DNA of 64,000 bases from Kluyvera sp040932435. Lineage in GTDB: Bacteria; Pseudomonadota; Gammaproteobacteria; Enterobacterales; Enterobacteriaceae. The stretch covers positions 62,001 to 126,000 of the forward strand of contig NZ_JBFQGA010000007.1 of NCBI RefSeq assembly GCF_040932435.1. The letters run 5' to 3'. The notes below the pieces were generated by a model. It saw only the letters and a program-made list of their open reading frames with translations, ran no database searches and was not told the DNA's origin. Made by a program: the position numbers and the translations under genes. Below are positions 7,177 to 16,443 of this stretch, in pieces (position 1 is the first letter of the stretch; the number at the start of each line of letters is the position of its first letter).

Positions 7177-9606
7177 TCATGAATACTTTTTCGTCCGCCG
7201 CGTGGGCGCGGTGTTCGCCGGATCGTCCGGCCAGACGTGCTTCGGATAACGCCCTTTCATCTCTTTTTGCACCTCGCGGTACGCCCCTTGCCAGAACGCG
7301 CTTAAATCACGGGTGATCTGCAGTGGCCGCTGCGCGGGTGAAAGTAGCTCCAGTACCAATGCCACGCGCCCTTGGGCGATAGTCGGGGTACTGGCTTCAC
7401 CAAACATTTCCTGCATCCGCACCGCCAGCGCGGGAGGATTATCTTCATCATAGCGAATGGCAATTCGGCTTCCCGTCGGCACAGTGTAATGAGTTGGCAA
7501 AGAACTCTCCAGACGTTGTTGTAATGACCACGGCAGCCGATCGCGCAGCGCTTGGTAAATATCCACCGATTTCAGCCCACGCAAAGAGTGAACGCCGGTC
7601 ATATGCGGCAACAGCCAGTTTTCCAGCTCATCAAGCAGCGTAGCATCGTCTACCGCAGACCATGCCTCTTCCGGCAGCCAGCGCGCAGCGCACTGTAAAC
7701 GCAAGCGTAGCTGCTGCGCGGCGCTCGTCCAGTCGAGTACGCTTAATCCTTTCTCGCGAATACCGGTCAGCATCGCCTGATGAAGCTCGCTCTCTGAGAG
7801 TTTCGCCAGCGGACGAACGCTTAAGGTTAGCTGACCAATCTGACTGCGGCGTAGCGCCTTTAGCGTGCCTCGCTCATCATCCCACTCAATCGTGTCAGAT
7901 TGTTGAAGCAATTGAGGGCAGCGGCCAATGAGCGCATCGATATCTAGCGCGCAGGCCTGCAAAATGCGAGCATCCGGTGAAGCATTGCCCTGTAACAGCA
8001 GCGGGGCAATCAGCCATTCATGACGATTTAAAGCGTCGTCTGCATCCAGCATCGCCCCCATCCCGTTTGCCAGCTGGTAGCGCCCTTCTTGTCCACGCCG
8101 ACGAGCGATACGGTCGGGGAACCCCTGCGCCAACAGTGCCGGAATGGCATCGCTGTCAACCTGCCCTGCGCGGCGATTTAGACGCTTGTAGAGCTGCTGG
8201 CTACGCACCTGCCACTGCCCCTGCGGGCGGGAAAATGCTTGGAGCAGATCATGATTGGCGCCGCGCGGTGGCTCTTCGAGAATGGCAGCCAGCCGCGCTG
8301 CCGTTGCCACTTCATCATCGGTCTGCGCCGCCACCAGCATTGCCGCCAGTCGCGGATCGTTGCCCAACGAGGCCATTTTCTGCCCTTTGGCCGTCAAACG
8401 CCCATCGGCCAGCGCCGCCAGTTGCGTCAACAATCGACGCGCCGCCGCGAGATTGGCAACAGGCGGTTGATCCAGCCAGTTGAGCTGCGTCGGGTCGGCG
8501 CATCCCCACTGCAATAGTTCAAGCAACAGCGACGAAAGATCGCTTTGTAAAATTTCGGCATCGCTTTGCGCCGTCGCCCGCTCTGCCTGCTCTTTTGCCA
8601 GCAGATGGACACACACGCCCGGCTCCAGCCGCCCAGCGCGTCCCGCACGCTGGGTCATCGACGCTTGGCTGATACGTTGCGTAAGCAGACGCGTCAGCCC
8701 GCTACGGACGTCAAAGCGTGCGACGCGCTCCTGAGCGCAATCCACCACCAACCGAATACCTTCAATGGTCAGGCTGGTTTCCGCGATATTGGTCGCTAGC
8801 ACCACTTTGCGTTTGCCCGGCGGCGGCGGAAGAATTGCCTGGCGCTGTTCTGCGAGCGACAGCGCGCCATATAAAGGGCAGAGCAGCACATCGTCAGCCA
8901 CGCGTTCCGCGAGAAAGTTCTGTACCCGTTGGATCTCGCCCACGCCGGGCAAAAACAGCAGTAGTGAACCCGGCTCAGTACGCAAAAGCTCGGCCGTTGC
9001 GATAGCGACCGCTTCGTCAAAGCGCTGATGCGGCGGCAGTGACTGGTATCGGCGTTCAACCGGGAAGGCGCGGCCCAGGGAGATAATCGTCGGAGCCTGC
9101 GGCAGCAACTGCTGGAGTTTGTCGTTATCCAACGTCGCTGACATGATAAGCAGCTTCAGGTCATCGCGAAGCCCCTGTTGTACGTCCAGCAAAAGCGCCA
9201 GCGCGAGATCCGCCTGCAGACTGCGTTCGTGGAATTCATCGAGGATCACCAGACCTACGCCGGAAAGTTCAGGATCGTGCTGGATCATGCGAGTCAAGAT
9301 CCCTTCAGTCACCACTTCCAAGCGCGTCGCGGAGCTAACGCAGGTTTCAGCACGCATTCGGTAGCCCACCGTCTCGCCCGGTTTCTCGCCCAGCAGTTCA
9401 GCCAGACGCTGGGCCACGTTGCGCGCCGCCAGCCGACGCGGCTCCAGCAGCAGAATACGACCTTCGATTGCGCCATCACGTAAAATTTGCAGCGGCAGCC
9501 AGGTCGACTTACCGGCCCCTGTCGGCGCATTAAGCAACACCTGTGGGGATTGTCGTAAGGCGAGAAGCAGTTCAGGAAGGATACTTGCGACCGGCAACAG
9601 GGACAC
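7177..9606 (-). CDS. hrpB: ATP-dependent RNA helicase HrpB
   Basis: This is an 809-residue DExH-box helicase, the same length as E. coli HrpB. It starts at GTG 9606 (protein MSLLPVASILPELL). Motif I is APTGAGKST, motif II is the HrpB-specific DEFH in VILDEFHERS, motif III is SAT, and motif VI is QRAGRAGR. The helicase-associated HA2 domain and the HrpB C-terminal domain follow, and the C-terminus ends APTRRTKKYS. The family is related to Prp2/DEAH helicases, and its cellular RNA substrate is not well established. It precedes mrcB on the same strand and is divergent from thpR with a 72-bp gap. Confidence 0.96.
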   Translation of the reverse strand: MSLLPVASILPELLLALRQSPQVLLNAPTGAGKSTWLPLQILRDGAIEGRILLLEPRRLAARNVAQRLAELLGEKPGETVGYRMRAETCVSSATRLEVVTEGILTRMIQHDPELSGVGLVILDEFHERSLQADLALALLLDVQQGLRDDLKLLIMSATLDNDKLQQLLPQAPTIISLGRAFPVERRYQSLPPHQRFDEAVAIATAELLRTEPGSLLLFLPGVGEIQRVQNFLAERVADDVLLCPLYGALSLAEQRQAILPPPPGKRKVVLATNIAETSLTIEGIRLVVDCAQERVARFDVRSGLTRLLTQRISQASMTQRAGRAGRLEPGVCVHLLAKEQAERATAQSDAEILQSDLSSLLLELLQWGCADPTQLNWLDQPPVANLAAARRLLTQLAALADGRLTAKGQKMASLGNDPRLAAMLVAAQTDDEVATAARLAAILEEPPRGANHDLLQAFSRPQGQWQVRSQQLYKRLNRRAGQVDSDAIPALLAQGFPDRIARRRGQEGRYQLANGMGAMLDADDALNRHEWLIAPLLLQGNASPDARILQACALDIDALIGRCPQLLQQSDTIEWDDERGTLKALRRSQIGQLTLSVRPLAKLSESELHQAMLTGIREKGLSVLDWTSAAQQLRLRLQCAARWLPEEAWSAVDDATLLDELENWLLPHMTGVHSLRGLKSVDIYQALRDRLPWSLQQRLESSLPTHYTVPTGSRIAIRYDEDNPPALAVRMQEMFGEASTPTIAQGRVALVLELLSPAQRPLQITRDLSAFWQGAYREVQKEMKGRYPKHVWPDDPANTAPTRRTKKYS

Positions 9607-9678
9607 GAATGGCTCCAGGGGTTAACATTAAACGGCGGACATTGTAGCATCGCGTCAATTCATAACCGAGTACCCATG

Positions 9679-10212
9679 ATGTCTGAGTCAAAAAGACTGT
9701 TTTTCGCCATTGAGATCCCGGCGAAAATCCGCAAACAGCTGGTGCAATGGCGAGCGGATAACTTTCCCGCCGACGCTGGTGTACCGGTGGCTGCCGCCAA
9801 TATGCACATCACGTTGGCGTTTCTCGGCGAAGTCAGTGCGGAAAAACAGCGCGCGCTGGCATCGATGGCTGGACGCATCCATCAGCCGGACTTCACGCTG
9901 CAGCTTGATGATGCCGGGCAGTGGCTGCGTTCTCGCGTGGTGTGGCTCGGTACTCGCCAACCGCCGCGCGGGTTGCTGCAGCTCGCCAACATGCTTCGTG
10001 CACAGGCCGCCCGCAGCGGGTGCTATCAGAGCCCGCAGCCGTTTCATCCCCATCTTACGTTGCTGCGCAACGCCGGTCAGGCGGTGGCAATCCCCGCCCC
10101 CGGCTTTCACTGGGACTTTCCGGTGACGGAGTTTGTTCTGTACGAATCGCGTTATAGCGCAGGGCGCACGCGATATACGCCATTACAGCGCTGGACGCTC
10201 AGCAATAAATAG
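9679..10212 (+). CDS. thpR: RNA 2',3'-cyclic phosphodiesterase ThpR (2H family)
   Basis: This 177-residue protein belongs to the 2H phosphoesterase/LigT family, which acts on 2',3'-cyclic or 2'-5' phosphodiester bonds in RNA. The two catalytic HxTx motifs are visible: HITL in NMHITLAFLG and HLTL in HPHLTLLR. ATG 9679 is preferred over ATG 9676 because the resulting start, MSESKRLFFAIE, aligns with E. coli. The gene leads a same-strand series with sfsA 16 bp downstream, as in E. coli. Confidence 0.94.
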   Translation: MSESKRLFFAIEIPAKIRKQLVQWRADNFPADAGVPVAAANMHITLAFLGEVSAEKQRALASMAGRIHQPDFTLQLDDAGQWLRSRVVWLGTRQPPRGLLQLANMLRAQAARSGCYQSPQPFHPHLTLLRNAGQAVAIPAPGFHWDFPVTEFVLYESRYSAGRTRYTPLQRWTLSNK

Positions 10213-10228
10213 GCTCTAAGGAAATCCG

Positions 10229-10951
10229 ATGCAATTTACGCCACCGCTCCAGTCCGCCACGTTAATTAAACGCTATAAACGCTTTCTTGCCGATGTGGTT
10301 ACACCCACAGGTGAAATCTTCACTCTGCACTGTCCAAATACCGGCGCGATGACCGGTTGTGCCACGCCAGGCGATACCGTGTGGTATTCAACATCGCAAA
10401 ACACTAAACGCAAATATCCGCATACCTGGGAGCTCACCCAAACACAAAATGGCGCATTTATCTGCGTCAACACGCTAAGAGCGAATGCTCTAGCAAAAGA
10501 AGCAATCGAGGCGGGAAATATTCCTGAACTCACCGGCTACAACACGCTGAAAAGTGAAGTGAAATACGGTGAGGAAAACAGCAGGATTGATATCATGTTA
10601 CAGGCAGATGATCGCCCGAGATGCTATATTGAAGTGAAGTCGGTAACGCTTGCTGAAAATGAATTGGGTTATTTCCCCGACGCTGTCACGGTGCGGGGTC
10701 AGAAGCATTTACGCGAGCTGATGGGTGTTGTGGCGGACGGAGAGCGCGCCGTTTTACTGTTTGCAATCTTGCATTCAACCATTGAATATTTCTCTCCTGC
10801 ACACCATATTGATGCACGATACGCAAAGCTATTGAATGAGGCACACATAAAGGGGGTGGAGATTTTGGCTTATAAAGCGGAACTTTCTGCCGATAATATG
10901 ACTCTGATATCGCCGTTACCCGTTTCGTTGACCACGGGTGAATTTGCATAG
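10229..10951 (+). CDS. sfsA: SfsA family protein (sugar fermentation stimulation, nuclease-like fold)
   Basis: The 240-residue product matches SfsA (234 in E. coli). It contains CPNTGAMTGCATPG and KYPHTWELTQ near the N-terminus. A PD-(D/E)XK-like core is visible as RIDIMLQ followed by CYIEVKSVTL. SfsA was named for stimulation of maltose use and was reported to bind DNA; a nuclease role is a structural inference from the fold. AAGGAAATCCG precedes the ATG. It lies between thpR and dksA as in E. coli. Confidence 0.95.
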   Translation: MQFTPPLQSATLIKRYKRFLADVVTPTGEIFTLHCPNTGAMTGCATPGDTVWYSTSQNTKRKYPHTWELTQTQNGAFICVNTLRANALAKEAIEAGNIPELTGYNTLKSEVKYGEENSRIDIMLQADDRPRCYIEVKSVTLAENELGYFPDAVTVRGQKHLRELMGVVADGERAVLLFAILHSTIEYFSPAHHIDARYAKLLNEAHIKGVEILAYKAELSADNMTLISPLPVSLTTGEFA

Positions 10952-11107
10952 AAAGTGTTCGGGCTGCGGCGCAAATACGCTTTTCCTCACAGCATTGTCA
11001 AGTGTTACGTTTAGATAATTGCCATCCGGAAAAGCATCTGCTATTTATAGCGGCCTGATTTTTCCCCCGAACACGGGGATCGATAGTGCGTGTTAAGGAG
11101 AAACAAC

Positions 11108-11563
11108 ATGCAAGAAGGGCAAAACCGTAAAACATCGTCCCTGAGTATTCTGTCCATCGCTGGGGTGGAGCCGTACCAGGTGAAACCGGGCGAAGAGTAT
11201 ATGAACGAAGCCCAGCTATCGCACTTCCGACGTATTCTTGAAGCATGGCGTAATCAACTTAGGGATGAAGTCGATCGCACCGTTACACATATGCAGGACG
11301 AAGCTGCAAACTTCCCTGACCCGGTAGACCGTGCCGCGCAGGAAGAAGAGTTCAGCCTTGAGCTGCGTAACCGCGATCGTGAACGTAAGCTGATCAAAAA
11401 GATCGAGAAGACGTTGAAGAAAGTCGAAGATGAAGATTTCGGCTACTGCGAATCCTGTGGTGTTGAAATTGGTATTCGTCGTCTGGAAGCGCGCCCAACG
11501 GCCGACCTGTGCATTGACTGCAAAACGCTGGCAGAAATCCGCGAAAAGCAGATGGCAGGTTAA
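11108..11563 (+). CDS. dksA: RNA polymerase-binding transcription factor DksA
   Basis: DksA enters the RNA polymerase secondary channel and potentiates ppGpp effects on rRNA and amino-acid promoters. The product is 151 residues, the same as E. coli, when started at ATG 11108 (AAGGAG at 11095-11100). The coiled-coil tip carries Asp71 and Asp74 in NFPDPVDRAAQ. The zinc finger has Cys114, Cys117, Cys135 and Cys138 (CESC and CIDC). It is followed by a strong terminator and then gluQ. Confidence 0.98.
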   Translation: MQEGQNRKTSSLSILSIAGVEPYQVKPGEEYMNEAQLSHFRRILEAWRNQLRDEVDRTVTHMQDEAANFPDPVDRAAQEEEFSLELRNRDRERKLIKKIEKTLKKVEDEDFGYCESCGVEIGIRRLEARPTADLCIDCKTLAEIREKQMAG

Positions 11564-11586
11564 GAGAACGCTAACACTCTATCTTC

Positions 11587-11619
11587 AAGGCGGGAGTCAC
11601 TTCCCGCCTTGTTGTTTTA
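11587..11619 (+). terminator. dksA intrinsic terminator
   Basis: AAGGCGGGA at 11587-11595 pairs perfectly with TCCCGCCTT at 11602-11610 around a 6-base loop, followed by GTTGTTTTA. It is 23 bp after the dksA stop and 13 bp before the gluQ start. Confidence 0.85.
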
Positions 11620-11631
11620 TTGCAATAAGCC

Positions 11632-12528
11632 ATGTCACCACAACCTTATATCGGGCGTTTCGCCCCCTCACCTTCCGGTGAACTGCATTTTGGTTCGCTG
11701 ATTGCCGCACTTGGCAGCTATCTACGCGCTCGCGCCCAGCAGGGCATTTGGCGAGTCCGCATTGAAGATATCGATCCCCCTCGTGAAGTTCCCGGTGCTG
11801 CAACCACCATTTTGCATCAACTGGAACATTACGGCCTGCACTGGGATGGCGACATTCTATGGCAGTCTCAACGTCATGACGCCTACCGTGAAGCGTTAGC
11901 TTGGCTGAAAGAGCAGGACTTGTGCTATTTCTGTACCTGTACACGAGCGCGTATCCAAAGCGTTGGTGGCACCTACGATGGGCATTGCCGTGACCTTCAT
12001 CATGGCCCGGAAAATGCCGCCTTACGTCTGCGTCAATTGCATCCCGTCACCGCATTTCACGACACGCTGCGCGGCACCCTACAGGCCGACGAACGCCTAG
12101 CCCGGGAAGATTTTATTATTCACCGTCGCGATGGATTGTTCGCCTATAACCTGGCCGTGGTGGTCGATGACCATTTTCAGGGGGTGACCGAAATTGTGCG
12201 CGGTGCAGATTTAATTGAGCCCACCGTCCGGCAAATTTCGCTCTACCAGCAGTTCGGCTGGCAGGCCCCTGACTATATTCATTTGCCGCTGGCATTGACG
12301 GCAGAAGGTGCTAAGCTTTCCAAGCAAAATCATGCACCTGCTCTTCCAAGCGGCGATCCGCGCCCGGTGCTTATTCAGGCGCTACACTTTTTGGGCCAGG
12401 ATACGCCAGCACAATGGCAGGATCTCAATACGGCGGAATTATTGCAAAATGCGGTCAATATGTGGTCGCTTTCCACCGTGCCTGAGACGGCGAAGATCAA
12501 TCCGCCATTCTCAAATGCGTTATGCTGA
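11632..12528 (+). CDS. gluQ: Glutamyl-Q tRNA(Asp) synthetase
   Basis: GluQ (YadB) is a truncated glutamyl-tRNA synthetase that attaches glutamate to the queuosine base of tRNA-Asp. The 298-residue protein has the catalytic core but no anticodon-binding domain. The HIGH-like motif is in APSPSGELHFGSL, the KMSKS-like motif is KLSKQN, and the zinc ligands are in CYFCTCTRAR and DGHCRD. E. coli GluQ is 308 residues. It follows dksA and precedes pcnB, the conserved enterobacterial order. Confidence 0.96.
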   Translation: MSPQPYIGRFAPSPSGELHFGSLIAALGSYLRARAQQGIWRVRIEDIDPPREVPGAATTILHQLEHYGLHWDGDILWQSQRHDAYREALAWLKEQDLCYFCTCTRARIQSVGGTYDGHCRDLHHGPENAALRLRQLHPVTAFHDTLRGTLQADERLAREDFIIHRRDGLFAYNLAVVVDDHFQGVTEIVRGADLIEPTVRQISLYQQFGWQAPDYIHLPLALTAEGAKLSKQNHAPALPSGDPRPVLIQALHFLGQDTPAQWQDLNTAELLQNAVNMWSLSTVPETAKINPPFSNALC

Positions 12529-12583
12529 GCTATGATTAGCCGCTATTTTTTTGTCCTGGATACTGATATTACCGAGGTGCACC

Positions 12584-13981
12584 ATTTTTACCCGAGTCGC
12601 TAATTTCTGCCGCAAGGTGCTAAGCCGTGAGGAGAGCGAGGCTGAAAACGCCGTCGCAAAACTTTCTATGACCGTGATTCCGCGCGAGCAGCACGCTATT
12701 TCCCGCAAAGATATTAGCGAGAACGCCCTCAAGGTTCTTTATCGTCTGAATAAATCAGGCTACGAGGCCTACCTCGTTGGCGGCGGTGTCCGCGACCTGC
12801 TTTTAGGCAAAAAACCGAAAGATTTCGATGTGACCACCAGCGCGACGCCCGATCAGGTGCGTAAGCTGTTCCGTAACTGCCGCTTGGTTGGTCGCCGTTT
12901 CCGTTTGGCCCACGTCATGTTCGGCCCGGAGATTATTGAGGTGGCCACTTTCCGTGGTCATCACGAAGAGGGTCAGTCTGACCGTACCACCTCACAGCGT
13001 GGGCAAAACGGCATGCTGCTGCGCGACAACATCTTCGGTTCCATCGAAGACGATGCCCAGCGCCGTGACTTTACTATCAACAGTCTCTATTACAGCGTGG
13101 CCGACTTTTCCGTCCGCGACTACGTAGGCGGCATGCAGGATCTGTCAGATGGTGTGATTCGTCTGATTGGCTCCCCGGAAACCCGCTACCGCGAAGATCC
13201 GGTGCGGATGCTGCGCGCCGTGCGTTTCGCCGCCAAGCTGAGCATGCGTATCAGCCCGGAAACCGCCGAGCCTATTCCACGTCTGGCAATGCTGATGAAC
13301 GATGTGCCGCCGGCGCGTCTGTTTGAAGAAGCGCTCAAACTGCTGCAGGCGGGCTACGGTTATGAAACGTATAAGCTGCTGCGTGAATACAATCTGTTCC
13401 AGCCACTGTTCCCGACCATCACCCGCTACTTCACCGAAGAGGGCGACAGCCCGATGGAGCGCATCATTGCGCAGGTGCTGAAGAACACCGATAACCGCAT
13501 TCATAACGATATGCGCGTTAACCCGGCGTTCCTGTTTGCAGCGATGTTCTGGTATCCGCTGCTGGAAATGGCGCAGAAAATTACCCAAGAAAGCGGCCTT
13601 ACCTATCACGACGCCTTCGCGCTGGCGATGAACGACGTGCTGGATGAAGCCTGCCGTTCGCTGGCCATTCCGAAACGCATTACTGCGCTGGTACGTGACA
13701 TCTGGCAATTGCAGCTGCGTATGTCTCGCCGTCAGGGTAAACGCGCTTGGAAGCTGATGGAACATCCTAAATTCCGCGCCGCTTACGACCTGCTGGCACT
13801 GCGTGCTGAAGCCGAAAATAATCGTGAACTGCAAAGCCTGACCGAATGGTGGAGCGAGTTCCAGGTACTGGCGCCGCCGGCGCAAAAAGACATGCTCAAT
13901 GAGCTGGATGAAGAGCCGGATAACCGCCGTCGTCATCGTCGCCCACGTAAACGTGCGCCACGCCGTGAAGGCAGCGCGTGA
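12584..13981 (+). CDS. pcnB: Poly(A) polymerase I, predicted AUU start
   Basis: PcnB adds 3' poly(A) tails that promote RNA decay and controls ColE1 plasmid copy number through RNA I. Starting at ATT 12584, with a well-placed GAGGT at 12574-12578, gives 465 residues, matching E. coli PcnB, whose start codon was shown to be the inefficient AUU. The next upstream in-frame start, TTG 12551, has no such support. The nucleotidyltransferase core has LVGGGVRDLLLGK and DFDVTT, and FTINSLYYS and an arginine-rich C-terminal tail (RRRHRRPRKRAPRR) follow. Its stop overlaps the GTG of folK (GTGA). Confidence 0.95.
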   Translation: MFTRVANFCRKVLSREESEAENAVAKLSMTVIPREQHAISRKDISENALKVLYRLNKSGYEAYLVGGGVRDLLLGKKPKDFDVTTSATPDQVRKLFRNCRLVGRRFRLAHVMFGPEIIEVATFRGHHEEGQSDRTTSQRGQNGMLLRDNIFGSIEDDAQRRDFTINSLYYSVADFSVRDYVGGMQDLSDGVIRLIGSPETRYREDPVRMLRAVRFAAKLSMRISPETAEPIPRLAMLMNDVPPARLFEEALKLLQAGYGYETYKLLREYNLFQPLFPTITRYFTEEGDSPMERIIAQVLKNTDNRIHNDMRVNPAFLFAAMFWYPLLEMAQKITQESGLTYHDAFALAMNDVLDEACRSLAIPKRITALVRDIWQLQLRMSRRQGKRAWKLMEHPKFRAAYDLLALRAEAENNRELQSLTEWWSEFQVLAPPAQKDMLNELDEEPDNRRRHRRPRKRAPRREGSA

Positions 13982-14463
13982 CGCTGGTTTATATCGCATT
14001 AGGCAGCAACCTCGCCTCACCACTTGAGCAGGTCAATGCTGCCGTCAAGGCGCTGGGTGAAATCCCGCAAACGCGCCTTGTCGCGGTATCTTCTTTTTAC
14101 CGGACTCCACCGCTAGGCCCGCAGGATCAGCCCGATTATCTAAACGCTGCCGTGGCGCTGGAGACTACGCTCTCGCCGGAAGCGCTGCTCAACCATACCC
14201 AGCACATCGAACTGCAGCAGGGCCGCGTACGCAAGGCAGAACGCTGGGGGCCACGCACGCTAGATCTCGATATTATGCTGTTCGGTAACGAAGTTATTAA
14301 TACTCCACGCTTAACCGTGCCGCATTACGATATGAAAAATCGAGGTTTTATGCTGTGGCCACTGTTTGAGATTGCGCCAACGTTATCTTTTCCGGATGGT
14401 TCATCCCTTAAACACCTGATACATCAAAAACGCTTTCCCGAGCCATTGCGCTGGGAAAAATAG
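13978..14463 (+). CDS. folK: 6-hydroxymethyl-7,8-dihydropterin pyrophosphokinase (HPPK)
   Basis: HPPK transfers pyrophosphate from ATP to 6-hydroxymethyl-dihydropterin in folate synthesis. The product is 161 residues and starts at GTG 13978, overlapping the pcnB TGA. The signature RWGPRTLDLDIMLFG carries the two metal-binding aspartates, and FYRTPPLGPQDQPDYLNA is the substrate loop. Translational coupling to pcnB is the same as in E. coli. Confidence 0.97.
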   Translation: MTLVYIALGSNLASPLEQVNAAVKALGEIPQTRLVAVSSFYRTPPLGPQDQPDYLNAAVALETTLSPEALLNHTQHIELQQGRVRKAERWGPRTLDLDIMLFGNEVINTPRLTVPHYDMKNRGFMLWPLFEIAPTLSFPDGSSLKHLIHQKRFPEPLRWEK

Positions 14464-14820
14464 CCTAATAATATAGACTCTATGTTACAAACGCATCTAT
14501 CATGCTGAAGACAATTTCAGCTTGCTTCGTATTTTTTAATTTTTTTAAATTCATAATTAAGAAAAATTAATGCACGTGTTTTTACTGATAAATCAATTCA
14601 TATTTAATATGTAAAACGCAATATAAGTGCAAAAAAAAACCCAATCCATACACCCAGCAAATATAATTGATATTTCCAATATAAAAATTATACGAGCGTT
14701 AAAAAAAATTAATTCTGGTGATTTTACACAGCATAAGAAAAAAACTAATCTATATATAAAATTACTTACCAGCCTTGGAACAGGCTTATGTACATCATGT
14801 TATTAATAAGGATATGCTCA
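14464..14820. promoter_or_regulatory. AT-rich leader of the yad fimbrial operon
   Basis: This 357-bp gap between folK and the major pilin is strikingly AT-rich, with many A and T runs, unlike the flanking genes. This composition is typical of H-NS-silenced fimbrial promoters, which is an inference. A small hairpin GCTGAA/TTCAGC (14504-14521) followed about 10 nt later by T runs could terminate folK. I could not place a single convincing promoter, and I see no invertible-element repeats. Confidence 0.55.
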
Positions 14821-15417
14821 ATGAAAAAAACACTTCTCGCCGCTAGTCTTGTTTTGGCTTCTGGATCGGTTATGGCTTTTGAAGACGGTGGCCAGATTGA
14901 TTTTCAAGGCATGGTAGAAGCGGGCACTTGCGCAACCACGCTGAAGTCTAATGGTGCTGCCACCGTATCCGGTACGTCTGTCGTTACCTTGGATAAAGCT
15001 AAAGTCGATGATATCACTTCTGAGGTTCAGGCTGCTGCTGTCGGTGCAAAGCCGGCCGATTTTTCTATTCTTGTTGATTGTAGTAAAGCGACTGGCGAAG
15101 ATACCAAAGTTAATCTGGTTATGGGCTCACCTTCCTACGCTAACAGCAAAGGAACGCTGGATAACAACGAGAATGTTGTATCAGCGGGTATTGAAGCGGC
15201 TAAAGGCGTCAACCTTGCCATTCACGATGTGACTTTAGGTACACCGGTTCAGGTTAAACTGAACAACCCAGCCGATGTACATACCCAAACGCTCGATACT
15301 ACTAGCAAAATAGCAACCTATAATTTCCAGGTTTCTTATGTAAAAGCGAATAGCTCAGACGCGGTTAAGGCAGGCTTTGTTTCCTCTAATGCCGTTTATT
15401 CTTTATCTTACGAGTAA
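14821..15417 (+). CDS. yadN: Major fimbrial subunit, YadN-like
   Basis: The 198-residue pilin has the signal peptide MKKTLLAASLVLASGSVMA and mature start FEDGGQIDFQG. A cysteine pair (AGTCATTLK and LVDCSKAT) and the C-terminal strand AVYSLSYE are characteristic of type 1-like pilins. ATG 14821 is used because AAGGA lies 8 nt before it; an upstream in-frame ATG at 14788 would spoil the signal peptide. It is first in the operon, and a 253-bp gap separates it from the chaperone gene. Position next to folK identifies it with E. coli yadN. Confidence 0.88.
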   Translation: MKKTLLAASLVLASGSVMAFEDGGQIDFQGMVEAGTCATTLKSNGAATVSGTSVVTLDKAKVDDITSEVQAAAVGAKPADFSILVDCSKATGEDTKVNLVMGSPSYANSKGTLDNNENVVSAGIEAAKGVNLAIHDVTLGTPVQVKLNNPADVHTQTLDTTSKIATYNFQVSYVKANSSDAVKAGFVSSNAVYSLSYE

Positions 15418-15670
15418 CATCATTAATGCTTTATTTCATTAGCTAAAATTTTTAGCTGCAGTATCTACTCATTGAGATAAAGTTACACATCACATTATCA
15501 GGTATCTGCTTCTGGCAGAAATTTGCCAGAGGTGGATACTTAATATATTAACACACTTTACCTGCCCCCATCATGCTTAGATAGCAAATACTACAAGCCC
15601 AATTTTTTATCGTGTTGAATTTTAATACTTAGAGAGAAAAAGTTTTATTTTAGAATGCATCGGAGTGCAT
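15418..15670 (+). other. Hairpin-containing gap between major pilin and chaperone
   Basis: The gap holds AGCTAAAATTTTTAGCT-type dyad symmetry near 15438-15455 and a hairpin TCTGGCA-GAAATT-TGCCAGA at 15511-15530. Such elements after a major pilin gene can act as partial terminators or 3' stabilisers, so that far more pilin than usher is made. No gene is seen here. Confidence 0.45.
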
Positions 15671-16411
15671 ATGAAAAAATATTTGGAAAATGGATTTTCT
15701 ATCTTACCGTTCATTTTGGGGTTGATTAGCCCATTCGCGCACGCAGATATCGTAATTTCTGGCACTCGCGTTATTTATCCGGAAGGGCAGAAAAACGTTA
15801 GCGTTCGCCTTGAAAATAAAGGGGCCAGCCCACTGCTGGTACAAAACTGGCTGGATACGGGTGATGACAACGCTGACCCAGGAACCATCAAAGTTCCTTT
15901 TATCTCTACACCGCCGGTCTCAAGGATAGAATCTAAACAGGGTCAGACGGTAAAAATTATGTTTACCGGCAGCACCACGCTACCTAATGACAAAGAAAGC
16001 GTATTTTGGTTCAACGTGCTCGAAGTACCACCAAAAATCAAAGACAACGAAAAAAATCAAAATTTACTGCAACTCGCTTTTCGCACACGCATTAAGTTGT
16101 TCTGGCGCCCACAGGGGCTGCCGGGAAACCCGGCTGAGGCTCCCGCTAAACTAAAATGGAAACTGGAAAATAGTCAGGGTCATACCATTGTGCGAGTCAC
16201 CAACCCAACCGTTTATCACGTTTCTTTCAATGACGCGAAGCTGCAAGCAAACGGCCGGAGCTATGCCATTGCTGCCACAATGGCCGCACCCGGCGTAAAC
16301 ACGACGTTTAACATCCAGGGCCTGTCCGGAACCCCAGCAGGTGCAAAAATAGTTTATTCCACCATTAATGATTACGGCGGCATCAGCCATGGAGAGGCCC
16401 GCATTAATTAA
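15671..16411 (+). CDS. yadV: Periplasmic fimbrial chaperone, YadV/EcpD-like
   Basis: This 246-residue PapD-family chaperone starts at ATG 15671 with GGAG 5 nt upstream. It has a signal peptide ending in ISPFAHA, then DIVISGTRVIYPEGQKNVSV, the chaperone G1/A1 region. Further family features are ESVFWFNVLEVPP, the conserved stretch before the G1 strand that complements pilins, and IKLFWRPQGLPG. It ends TINDYGGISHGEARIN. It folds the yad subunits in the periplasm and passes them to the usher encoded 32 bp downstream. Confidence 0.92.
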   Translation: MKKYLENGFSILPFILGLISPFAHADIVISGTRVIYPEGQKNVSVRLENKGASPLLVQNWLDTGDDNADPGTIKVPFISTPPVSRIESKQGQTVKIMFTGSTTLPNDKESVFWFNVLEVPPKIKDNEKNQNLLQLAFRTRIKLFWRPQGLPGNPAEAPAKLKWKLENSQGHTIVRVTNPTVYHVSFNDAKLQANGRSYAIAATMAAPGVNTTFNIQGLSGTPAGAKIVYSTINDYGGISHGEARIN

Positions 16412-16443
16412 TTTTTATGGTTTCTATTCAAGCAAGGATGCTT

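Noticed and set aside
14464..14820. Invertible promoter switch for the yad operon
   Set aside because: I looked for flanking inverted repeats and a recombinase gene (fimB/fimE type) and found neither in the window.
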